A stretch of 64,000 bases of DNA, taken from the NCBI GenBank assembly GCA_025455065.1, contig JALONG010000010.1:62001-126000 (forward strand), given 5' to 3'. Positions 6,703 through 14,096 of this stretch are shown here, piece after piece. Within the stretch, counting starts at the first letter, position 1. Every line of letters starts with the position of its first letter. The notes under the pieces were generated by a model. It ran no database searches and was not told where the DNA came from. It saw only the letters and a program-made list of their open reading frames with translations. Position numbers and translations under genes: made by a program. Origin of the DNA: Candidatus Kapaibacterium sp. GTDB taxonomy: Bacteria > Bacteroidota > Ignavibacteria > Kapaibacteriales > UBA4661.

Positions 6703-9081
6703 ATGAAATCGCGCTCACAGGTTTCCTTGTATGCAGCATGGATACTGGGGTTTTTGATAATCGCTCCATTTGTAGCCACCCACCCGCGTAGTGCCATCTA
6801 TGCGCAAACACCAGTTGCGAAGGCAGATACAGTGGATGCCTCCGTCTTGAAACTTGGCTTGTTAGATGAAATTATGGTTGATGCGGATAAGCCTATGTTT
6901 ATACGATATGGTATTTTTGGTGGAGTGAATGTTTTGAACGAACATCTCGCAGACTTTGCTTCGTTTGGCTTCCAGACTGATGCCATTAATTTTGGAAGAA
7001 GTGCAGCAAATTTTCCACTAAAATTGTCACTGAATTTTGGCGGATTATTTGAGTATCAACTTATTGATAGATTTGGTTTTGGTATTCGTGCAAGCTATAC
7101 GCAAATTGGTGACTCGCTAAAATCCTTTGAACGTATTCTTGCTGCTGGTGTACAGGGCGGGTCCCCGACTGTAACAAACATTCAGCGCACATTGTTTTTA
7201 CCTAATTTAGCGTTAATCGCAGGTGAGCCATATCTGAAATATCATCCAATAGACTTTTTATCTGTTTCTGTTGGAGTAAGATTTGGCTTTGCCATTAATC
7301 GCGCTTACAATTATAGCGAAAACATTGCTAAAGAATTCCGCTTTGTTGATAATGGCACAAGCGATACCGCACGTAACAGGCAAGCAGGAGAGGTTCCGCT
7401 CAATTCGCCAATTATTAGTTTGATTGGCGGTTTGTGCTACGAAATACCGCTAGACCCGGGGGGTAAATGGTTGTTAGCGATTGAAGGATTTTATGCCTAT
7501 GGAATTAGCCAAATGGCTAATAATTTGTCGTCACGCAAACCACAAGCGACGTTTAATAATGAACCTTCAAGTAAAGTTGTACCGCGTGACCAAGAAGGAA
7601 CAGATAGAGATCCTTTAAGTGAGGCTTGGCCGCGCGATACAAGTGGCACAGGAAGTTGGTTATTTAATAACCTTCGCGCAGGACTTTCCCTCCGCTATTC
7701 TCCCTTCCGCACGATTCGCCCCGAACTCACGCCGCAAATGCAAGAAACCTTCAAGCAAATCAAGCGCATTGACAGTGCTATTGCCGTGGAGCGAGCGCAA
7801 AACCAAAAGCGTTTGGCGCAGGTGGATTCTATCAACAAAGCGATTTCGCAGCGTGTGGAAGAATTGAAAAAAGTCGGTATCAGCGTGAACATTACGAAGG
7901 TTGTAGGTATTGACGAAAGTGGCAAAGAAATACCGGGCAAAGCAAAATTGGTGGTGGAGCAGTTCCGCAAATCCGTGACGCAGCCTGTTTTGCCGGCAAT
8001 TTTCTTCGACGAAGGCTCATTTACGATTCCCTCGAAATACCGCAAACTCAAATCCGCCGACCGAGGCACATTCAAAATGGGCGACCTTGTGAACAAGAGC
8101 AATTACGAGGTCTATCGCCATATTCTGAATATTGTCGGCAAGCGTATGGAAGAAAACCCTGCGGCAGTGCTGTTTGTAACGGGTTGCAACGCGAATGTCG
8201 GTTCGGAGCAGGGCAACCAAAAACTTTCCGAACAGCGTGCGCAAGCGGTGAGTGATTATTTGCAAGACGTTTGGAAAGTGCAGGCAAAGCGGATTATCAT
8301 CCAAAAACGTGATTTACCGGAAGTCCCCTCGAACAGCGCCGATGCTGCCGGAGCGGCAGAAAACCGTCGTGTGGATTTGTCTTCGACGCTGCCGGAATTG
8401 CTTGCGCCTGTGGTGAGCGATGTGGTTGCAAAAATCCCGAATCCGCCGACGATTCGTTTTGGTATCGAAATCAATGCCGGAGCCGGTTTGAAGCAATGGA
8501 ACTTGGAAGCAACACAGTTCCAAGACGATGAAGTTGCGACGGTCTTCCAGCGCACGGGAACAAACACCTATCCACCGCAGTTAGATTGGAATTTGGCGCA
8601 AGACCTCAATACTGTGCCGTCCTCAGGGCAGGATTTGACGATTCAACTTTCGATGACGGACATCAATAACAAAACAGGCGACGCGCCGCTTACATCCATT
8701 CCGGTGGAGCAGATTAACATTCAGAAAAAAGAATTAGAAGGCAAAGACGACAAACGTATTGATTGGTTTGACATTGTCGGCTTTACAGGCGGTGCAAATC
8801 CTGCCTTGGACGAGACCAACCAGAAAACAATCGAAGCAATCAAAGCTAAATTGAAGCCGGAATCCACCATTACCATCAGCGCCTACACCGATAACACGGG
8901 CGATGCGGCGCAAAATAAGCAACTCGCGCAGCAACGGGCAGATTTTATCGCAAAAGCGATAGGAACAACGAAAGCGAAAATTAACGCCGTCGGTCCGACA
9001 ACACTGCACGATAACAACAATCCCGAAGGCAGAATGTACAACAGAATGGTGCGTGTGGAAGTTCTTTCTCCGGCGAAGTAA
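6703..9081 (+). CDS. Beta-barrel protein fused to two OmpA-like domains
   Basis: 792 residues with a signal peptide ending near IYAQ (about 36). Residues 60-345 are the barrel-like domain shared with the preceding gene. A short coiled region (about 345-400) follows. The first OmpA-like domain (about 433-558) has GCNANVG where classical OmpA domains have an Asp-containing loop, and ends ENRRVDL. The second (about 685-790) has YTDNTG and QQRAD, the Asp and Arg that classically grip diaminopimelate. It therefore looks like an outer-membrane barrel with a periplasmic peptidoglycan-binding tail. The upstream gap 6517-6702 shows no gene. A strong terminator follows the stop by 25 bases. Confidence 0.82.
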   Translation: MKSRSQVSLYAAWILGFLIIAPFVATHPRSAIYAQTPVAKADTVDASVLKLGLLDEIMVDADKPMFIRYGIFGGVNVLNEHLADFASFGFQTDAINFGRSAANFPLKLSLNFGGLFEYQLIDRFGFGIRASYTQIGDSLKSFERILAAGVQGGSPTVTNIQRTLFLPNLALIAGEPYLKYHPIDFLSVSVGVRFGFAINRAYNYSENIAKEFRFVDNGTSDTARNRQAGEVPLNSPIISLIGGLCYEIPLDPGGKWLLAIEGFYAYGISQMANNLSSRKPQATFNNEPSSKVVPRDQEGTDRDPLSEAWPRDTSGTGSWLFNNLRAGLSLRYSPFRTIRPELTPQMQETFKQIKRIDSAIAVERAQNQKRLAQVDSINKAISQRVEELKKVGISVNITKVVGIDESGKEIPGKAKLVVEQFRKSVTQPVLPAIFFDEGSFTIPSKYRKLKSADRGTFKMGDLVNKSNYEVYRHILNIVGKRMEENPAAVLFVTGCNANVGSEQGNQKLSEQRAQAVSDYLQDVWKVQAKRIIIQKRDLPEVPSNSADAAGAAENRRVDLSSTLPELLAPVVSDVVAKIPNPPTIRFGIEINAGAGLKQWNLEATQFQDDEVATVFQRTGTNTYPPQLDWNLAQDLNTVPSSGQDLTIQLSMTDINNKTGDAPLTSIPVEQINIQKKELEGKDDKRIDWFDIVGFTGGANPALDETNQKTIEAIKAKLKPESTITISAYTDNTGDAAQNKQLAQQRADFIAKAIGTTKAKINAVGPTTLHDNNNPEGRMYNRMVRVEVLSPAK

Positions 9082-9106
9082 ATTTTTGTAGCAAGAGCAA
9101 AACTCT

Positions 9107-9146
9107 CAAAACAGGCAATGAAGCGCTCTTCATTGCCTGTTTTTTG
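9107..9146 (+). terminator. Intrinsic terminator ending the envelope-protein operon
   Basis: Perfect 15-base stem AAAACAGGCAATGAA with its complement around a six-base loop, followed by TTTTTTG. It ends transcription of the genes from 2794 or 6703. Confidence 0.9.
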
Positions 9147-9174
9147 TTAGAACATGAGATGACAAAAAAAATTA

Positions 9175-9205
9175 TTGGACAATATCAAAAAAAGCAGTAT
9201 ATTTG
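9175..9205 (+). promoter_or_regulatory. Promoter of tRNA-Glu
   Basis: TTG at 9175-9177, 20 bases, then TATATTTG at 9198-9205, a full match to the Bacteroidota -33/-7 consensus. Transcription would begin near 9212, about 36 bases before the mature tRNA. Confidence 0.75.
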
Positions 9206-9247
9206 TTGCTCTTGATTACAAACAAAGACCGCACAAGTTTTCAAGTA

Positions 9248-9319
9248 GGCCCCATCGACTAATGGTTAGGTCACAACCCTTTCAAGGTTGCAGTACGGGT
9301 TCGAATCCCGTTGGGGTCA
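9248..9319 (+). tRNA. tRNA-Glu (anticodon TTC)
   Basis: Cloverleaf with acceptor GGCCCCA pairing TGGGGTC (one G-U pair), D-loop containing AATGGTTAGG, anticodon stem CAACC/GGTTG around loop CTTTCAA giving anticodon TTC, and T-arm ACGGG-TTCGAAT-CCCGT. The discriminator base is A and CCA is not encoded. It is a single-gene unit with its own promoter and terminator. Confidence 0.95.
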
Positions 9320-9331
9320 CTCAACAATTCT

Positions 9332-9364
9332 AAAAGCCGCATGATTCCTCGTGCGGCTTTTTTT
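9332..9364 (+). terminator. Terminator of tRNA-Glu
   Basis: Stem AAAAGCCGCA / TGCGGCTTTT with a ten-base loop and a T tail, 13 bases after the tRNA. Nearly the same stem is used again at 9983. Confidence 0.85.
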
Positions 9365-9416
9365 ATGGAGAAAAACCTATGACTTTTGGTCATCAAAAAA
9401 TATGACCGTATTATTC

Positions 9417-9447
9417 TTTTGTAAGTCGTTCTAAAAATGTATATTTG
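9417..9447 (+). promoter_or_regulatory. Promoter of the small secreted protein
   Basis: TTTTG at 9417-9421, 18 bases, TATATTTG at 9440-9447; consensus Bacteroidota promoter 36 bases before the ATG at 9483. Confidence 0.65.
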
Positions 9448-9482
9448 TGGGTGCAGGTTAAACATTTTAACCGACCTTTTTT

Positions 9483-9959
9483 ATGTATCGTTTTTCTATG
9501 AAAATACGCACTAACAAAAGCCTACGCGTCCTTTTGCCAAGTTTTCTTACTTTGGCAATGCTCGTGTTTGCTCCCGTTTTGTTCGCCCAAGCAACCATAG
9601 AAGGTTTTGTTGCTCGTTCCGACGGACGCGCTATCACTATTGAATGGCGTTCCGGTCAGGAAACCAATATCAATTTGTATGAAGTAGAGCGCTCGCCGGT
9701 GAATCAAAACGATTTTAAGCGCATCGGCGCTGTGCAAGCACGCGGAAGCCAGCAAACATACCGTTTTATTGATGAAAATGCGCTCGTTGCAAGCACTTCC
9801 GGCGGCAATGCGACGGTTCAAGGCGGTGCAGTCTATGTCTATCGCTTGAAAATTATTGATGTGAACGACAAAACCAGCTTTTCCAATACCATTTCGGTGT
9901 CGCATACTATCAGCTCTGTTCGCCGCACGTGGGGGATGATTAAAGAAATGTTTCGCTAG
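9483..9959 (+). CDS. Small secreted protein with a fibronectin III-like domain
   Basis: 158 residues. The signal peptide core FLTLAMLVFAPVLFAQ ends near residue 36; a second ATG at 9498 would also give a good signal peptide. The mature part has the strand pattern of a fibronectin type III or similar sandwich domain: ITIEWRSGQETNINLYEVERS, then TYRFIDEN, then YVYRLKIIDVNDKTSFSN. This resembles the FN3-like module found before the T9SS signal in many Bacteroidota proteins, yet no T9SS signal follows; the C-terminus is short and basic. It has its own promoter and terminator. Role unknown. Confidence 0.7.
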   Translation: MYRFSMKIRTNKSLRVLLPSFLTLAMLVFAPVLFAQATIEGFVARSDGRAITIEWRSGQETNINLYEVERSPVNQNDFKRIGAVQARGSQQTYRFIDENALVASTSGGNATVQGGAVYVYRLKIIDVNDKTSFSNTISVSHTISSVRRTWGMIKEMFR

Positions 9960-9982
9960 AAATGCACAATACCAAGTACAAC

Positions 9983-10028
9983 AAAGCCGCATAATGCCAT
10001 TGCATGATGCGGCTTTCGTGTTTTTTTG
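9983..10028 (+). terminator. Terminator between convergent genes
   Basis: Stem AAAGCCGCAT / ATGCGGCTTT followed by CG, TG and seven T. The permease gene ends on the other strand at 10050, so the element may serve both directions. Confidence 0.75.
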
Positions 10029-10049
10029 CCGAAGAAATGCCGATAAATG

Positions 10050-10895
10050 CTACTCTTTTACTGCTCCTGCCGTCATACCTTGAATAATCTGCTTTTGGAA
10101 TACCAAAAACAGCGCCACCACAGGAAGCGCAGAAATACCTGCTCCCGCCATTAAATGTGACCAATCTATCGTGTTTTTGCTTTGAAATGCCGCTAAACCA
10201 ACGGTCAAGGTGCGGTGCGCAGCATCGTTGGTGAAAAGAAACGGAAAGAGAAACGAATTCCACGAAGCAAGAAAACTATAGAGCGCAAGTACGGTTAATG
10301 CGGGTTTGCACAGAGGCATCACGATTCTGAAAACGACATACCATTCGCTTGCACCGTCCATTCGCGCAGCATCTTCCACATCGCGTGGCAGCGACAAAAC
10401 GTACTGCCTGAGCAAAAACACCCCAAAAGGCGTTACAAGCCAAGGAAATATAAGGGCTTGGTAGGTGTTTATCCAGCCAAAGGCAACCATCATGCGGTAG
10501 AGGGGAATCATCACCACGTGCGGCGGAATCATCATCACCGCCAGCACACTTGCAAAAAGCAGTTCCCGCCCGCGAAAATGCTTTCGCGCAAAGGCATAAC
10601 CGCTCGTGAGGCAAAAAACGCAGTTCCCAAGCGTTACAAGAAGCGCAATCACAAGCGAATTAAGGAAATACCGCCCGAAGGTGTCTGCTTGTAAAATATC
10701 CCCAAAATTCTGCAATGTGAAGGGCGCTGCAAGCAATTCCCAAAACGAGGAATAGCTCTGCGGACGCTCTTTGAGCGCAATCAGCAGCATCCACAGTAGC
10801 GGGAAGGACATGAGGAGAGCCGCAGCGCTCAAGAAACTGTATCGCCATGCCGCAGAAAAGCGGCTCCGGAGTGTGGTGTGATTCATGGCGAACAT
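10050..10895 (-). CDS. ABC sugar transporter permease (MalG/UgpE type)
   Basis: About 282 residues from ATG at 10895; an in-frame TTG at 10913 overlaps the stop of the upstream TPR gene, and ATG at 10886 is also possible. Six hydrophobic segments are visible, and the conserved cytoplasmic EAA loop reads EDAARMDGASEWYVVFRIVMP, the contact site for the ATPase subunit. This is the MalG-like half of a carbohydrate importer in the CUT1 class. No MalF-like partner, binding protein or ATPase is adjacent; a MalK-type ATPase lies at 29051. It follows the TPR gene closely and could be co-transcribed with it. Confidence 0.88.
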   Translation of the reverse strand: MFAMNHTTLRSRFSAAWRYSFLSAAALLMSFPLLWMLLIALKERPQSYSSFWELLAAPFTLQNFGDILQADTFGRYFLNSLVIALLVTLGNCVFCLTSGYAFARKHFRGRELLFASVLAVMMIPPHVVMIPLYRMMVAFGWINTYQALIFPWLVTPFGVFLLRQYVLSLPRDVEDAARMDGASEWYVVFRIVMPLCKPALTVLALYSFLASWNSFLFPFLFTNDAAHRTLTVGLAAFQSKNTIDWSHLMAGAGISALPVVALFLVFQKQIIQGMTAGAVKE

Positions 10896-10909
10896 CGTTA
10901 GAAATGGCT

Positions 10910-12358
10910 TCAAATCAGGCTCAAAACAGCTTTGCGCAAACGGCGTACTTTTTCGTCGCTCAAAAACATCATAAAATCTATCTCATAGACGCTTTGCATT
11001 TTGGGTTCGAGTTTGAGGGCGGTTGCGAGCAGTTTTGCCGCGTCTTCAATCATATCTTCCGCAGCATAAATTTTTGCCAAAGCGTAGTAGCCTTCAACCC
11101 ACTCCGGAGAGAGTTCCATGACTTTTTGAAACGCATAAATTGCCGTCGGGATATTGCCTAATTGCAACGCCGTGTCGCCCAAATCAAACCAACATTCGTA
11201 ATCGCCCGGATTCAGTTCCACAGCGCGGCGGTAACATTTGAAAGATTCGGCGACTTTGCCGGAATTGTAGAGAACATCAGCTTTGGCGTACCACAAATCC
11301 GCCATGTTCGGCATCAGTTCCAGTGCTGTTTCGTAATCCAAAAGCGCCGATTGATACTGCTCCAAAGCGTCATAACACGCGCCCCGCGCAAAATAGCCTT
11401 CGCCGTACTTCGCATCTTGGCTGACGGCACGGGTGTAGAGTTCGATTGCCGTTTGAAATTCACCACTTTCTTGGTAGGCATTGCCTAAATTGTAGAGCGT
11501 CGGAACGTCGTTTGGCTCGTATTTCAGCGCTTCGTGGTAACTTTCAATCGCTTCTTTGATGCGGTGCAACGAAGCGTAGGCGTTGCCGCGATTATACCAC
11601 GCCGAAGCAAAATTTTCCTTAATCGCAATCGCCATATCGTAGCACTCAATCGCTTGATAATACTGCTCTTGCTTGCTGTAAACCACGCCGCAGTTGTACC
11701 ACGCATTGTAATTGTAAGGATGCTCGTCTATGTGCTTGTTGTATGCCTGAAGCGCTTCTTCGGGCTTGCCCAGAAAATCGTAGCAATAGCCTAGTTCGTA
11801 CCACGCATCTTTCGCAAGTGTTTCCGAATGAAGCAGATATTGAAACAGCCTCACTGCATCCTCATATTTTTCATAACGTTCCAAGAGTGTTGCTTTCATA
11901 AACAGCGCTTCTTCATTGTCCGATTCATAGACCAGCGCCTGTTCAATCGTCTGCATTGCTTCGTCGTAGCGCCCAAGCCCGTCCAGCGCCCATGCGCGGT
12001 TGATGTGGGTTTCCATATCGGCTGGGTCGAGTGCAGTGGCGTGGTTGAGCGCTTCCAATGCTTCCTCATAACGCGACAATGCCGTGAGAGCAATACCTTT
12101 TTTCTGCCACGAATCGCTGGAATAGGGCATAGATTCAATGAGTAAATTCGCAAAATTCAGCGCATCATCGAATTTTTCGGTTTCCAAACAGTACAGCACA
12201 AGTTCCTCCAGCGCCGAAGGGCTTGGAGATTGGCTGCGTGAATCGCCACCGCGCATTGCTTCGCGGAAACGGCGAATTTGTTCGTCCATTTCTTTTTTGT
12301 TCCATTGAGGTTTTTGGAAGTCAAAATCATCATCGTCGTCAAAGCCATGTAAACTCAT
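10910..12358 (-). CDS. Tetratricopeptide-repeat protein
   Basis: 482 residues beginning MSLHGFDDDDDFDF, with no signal peptide, so cytoplasmic. After an acidic and polar start (1-45), about eleven TPR units of 34 residues fill the rest, for example AWYNRGNAYASLHRIKEAIESYHEAL and LWYAKADVLYNSGKVAESFKCYRRAV. TPR arrays form helical scaffolds for protein binding; no enzymatic domain is present. The stop TGA at 10910-10912 overlaps a possible TTG start of the permease. Similar TPR proteins are common in this phylum, and the partner is unknown. Confidence 0.88.
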   Translation of the reverse strand: MSLHGFDDDDDFDFQKPQWNKKEMDEQIRRFREAMRGGDSRSQSPSPSALEELVLYCLETEKFDDALNFANLLIESMPYSSDSWQKKGIALTALSRYEEALEALNHATALDPADMETHINRAWALDGLGRYDEAMQTIEQALVYESDNEEALFMKATLLERYEKYEDAVRLFQYLLHSETLAKDAWYELGYCYDFLGKPEEALQAYNKHIDEHPYNYNAWYNCGVVYSKQEQYYQAIECYDMAIAIKENFASAWYNRGNAYASLHRIKEAIESYHEALKYEPNDVPTLYNLGNAYQESGEFQTAIELYTRAVSQDAKYGEGYFARGACYDALEQYQSALLDYETALELMPNMADLWYAKADVLYNSGKVAESFKCYRRAVELNPGDYECWFDLGDTALQLGNIPTAIYAFQKVMELSPEWVEGYYALAKIYAAEDMIEDAAKLLATALKLEPKMQSVYEIDFMMFLSDEKVRRLRKAVLSLI

Positions 12359-12569
12359 AGCAGTGTCCTTAATTGTGCGGAGAAAAAGCGCGTGATTGTC
12401 GCATATTCTGCGTCGAAATGTTCTACGGAATCGTTTTATGAAATCGTTCTACAATGATAGTCAGTTCCGAAACGATTTGCAAGGAAAATACGTTTTCCGC
12501 CCAGACAAGTTACAAAAGCCCTTACGTGAGGAGCAGTGCGAAGCGCTTGGTAATAATGCGGATTCTTTC

Positions 12570-12599
12570 TTGTTCGGCAGAGGAATTTTCGTAGATTTG
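12570..12599 (+). promoter_or_regulatory. Promoter of the glycosyltransferase
   Basis: TTG at 12570-12572, 19 bases, TAGATTTG at 12592-12599; consensus match. It lies inside an upstream in-frame extension and so supports the ATG at 12642 as the real start. The rest of 12359-12569 shows no other feature. Confidence 0.65.
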
Positions 12600-12641
12600 T
12601 GGCTGTTTTTGCCCTATTTTTCGCTCATCAACATTTCACGA

Positions 12642-13979
12642 ATGTACACAAGTTCTTCTGCACATACTCAATTTGCGCCCGCACCCGATGTGCAAAAAAA
12701 AGTGCTGGTGCTGGCGTATTATTTCCCGCCAATGGGACTAAGCGGGGTGCAGCGCACACTGAAATTCACCAAGTATATGCGGCGGTATTTTTGGGAGCCG
12801 ACCGTTATCACGACCGGTCCCGTCGGGTATTACGCCATTGACCAATCTTTGCAAGAAGAAGCCGAGCGTGAGCAAATTCGCGTCGTGCGCACAAGCGGCG
12901 GCGATGTGAATGCGATGCTTGCCGCAAAAGGAGAGTTTAAGCAGCGCACAATGCCGGCGGAAATTATTCGGAAGTTTCTCTCAAGGGTGAGTAATTGGCT
13001 TTTTGTGCCGGATAACAAGCGTTCATGGGCGCGGCAGGCATATAAAACAGCCGCGAAACTCTTGCAGGAAGAGAAATTCGACCTCATTTTCGTGAGCGGT
13101 CCGCCGTTTTCGGCATTGCAAGCCGCAGCGCGTCTCAAAAAGAAGTTTGGTTTACCGCTTGTGGTGGATTACCGAGATTTGTGGCTGGGAAATCAGTTTA
13201 TGTCCTTCCCAACGCCTCTCCACACGTGGCTGCACGGACGCATGGAGTATGCGGTTTTGCGCGAAACGAACAAAATAATCGTTACCAATCGCCGCATGAA
13301 AGAGCGTATGCTCAGTCATCATCCCTTTTTGCAGCATGAGGATATTACGATTATTTCGCAGGGCTTCGACCCCGATGATTTTCGTATTCCGCCTGTACAG
13401 CGCACGAATTGGAAGTTTCGGCTGGGCTATGCGGGAATTTTCTACGATTTCATTACGCCGAAATATTTTCTGAAAGCCGTGCAGATGATAGCCAAAGAGC
13501 GCCCCGACGTGGCGGTGGACATGGAATTGCACTTTATCGGGCTGCTCCGCAAAGAAAATATGCGCTTGGTGAAAAAACTTGGTTTGGAGAGTTTGGTACA
13601 CAATCACGGGTATTTAGACCACAAGGATTCCGTAGCGATGATTTCATCGTGCGATGCGCTATGGATGATGGTCGGTCATGCTCGCAGTGCCGATACGGTC
13701 TCAAGCGGCAAACTCTACGAGTATTTCGGCAGTCAAAAGCCGCTCTTGGTAAGCGTCCCCGAAGGCGCATTAAAGCAGGCTTCGCAGAAGTACGGTGCGG
13801 CAATCGTTACCGAACCCGACAACGTGCATCAAATCAAACTTGCCATTTTGCAACTCTACCAAGATTTCAAAGCACGAACCCCGATGAAGCCGCATATTGA
13901 CTACGTTGAGCAGCACAGACGCGATTTTCTCACGGAACAACTCACGAAAGAATTTAACTTTGCGCTGGACCATCCTTGA
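12642..13979 (+). CDS. Glycosyltransferase, GT4-like
   Basis: 445 residues from ATG at 12642. The frame is open back to 12396, but the promoter at 12570-12599 and the domain start favour the later ATG. The N-terminal Rossmann-like domain opens with KKVLVLAYYFPPMGLSGVQRTLKF, typical of GT4 enzymes. The middle has DLIFVSGPPFSALQAAARLKKKFGLPLVVDYRDLW; the C-terminal domain has GYAGIFYDF, the LHFIGLL segment, and VSSGKLYEYFGSQKPLL where GT4 enzymes bind the nucleotide sugar. Probably transfers a sugar in exopolysaccharide or lipopolysaccharide synthesis. No other polysaccharide gene is adjacent. Confidence 0.82.
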   Translation: MYTSSSAHTQFAPAPDVQKKVLVLAYYFPPMGLSGVQRTLKFTKYMRRYFWEPTVITTGPVGYYAIDQSLQEEAEREQIRVVRTSGGDVNAMLAAKGEFKQRTMPAEIIRKFLSRVSNWLFVPDNKRSWARQAYKTAAKLLQEEKFDLIFVSGPPFSALQAAARLKKKFGLPLVVDYRDLWLGNQFMSFPTPLHTWLHGRMEYAVLRETNKIIVTNRRMKERMLSHHPFLQHEDITIISQGFDPDDFRIPPVQRTNWKFRLGYAGIFYDFITPKYFLKAVQMIAKERPDVAVDMELHFIGLLRKENMRLVKKLGLESLVHNHGYLDHKDSVAMISSCDALWMMVGHARSADTVSSGKLYEYFGSQKPLLVSVPEGALKQASQKYGAAIVTEPDNVHQIKLAILQLYQDFKARTPMKPHIDYVEQHRRDFLTEQLTKEFNFALDHP

Positions 13980-13980
13980 A

Positions 13981-14095
13981 GAAGGGATGAGGGGCAGGGG
14001 CAAAGGGATAAAGGCTGCAATACGAGTATTCATCAGGTGTGCAGACTCACAGTCTATTCCGCCCTTATCCCTCTGCCCTTATCCCTTTACCCTTC
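13981..14095. repeat. Inverted repeat of CCCTTATCCCT-type sequence between convergent genes
   Basis: Left arm 13981-14014 (GAAGGGATGAGGGGCAGGGG and on) is an imperfect complement of the right arm 14062-14095 (CCCTTATCCCTCTGCCCTTA and on). It separates two convergent genes and may act as a terminator. Related pyrimidine-rich CCCTTATCCC tracts occur at 30271 and 45892, so this may be a dispersed intergenic repeat. Confidence 0.6.
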
Positions 14096-14096
14096 C

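Noticed and set aside
9271-9465. Minus-strand frame overlapping tRNA-Glu
   Set aside because: It is antisense to the tRNA and encodes the SNPNGIRTRTATLKGL type artefact often produced by reverse-translated tRNA genes.
12396-12641. In-frame N-terminal extension of the glycosyltransferase
   Set aside because: A consensus promoter lies inside it at 12570-12599 and the extension has no similarity to the family; the ATG at 12642 is kept.
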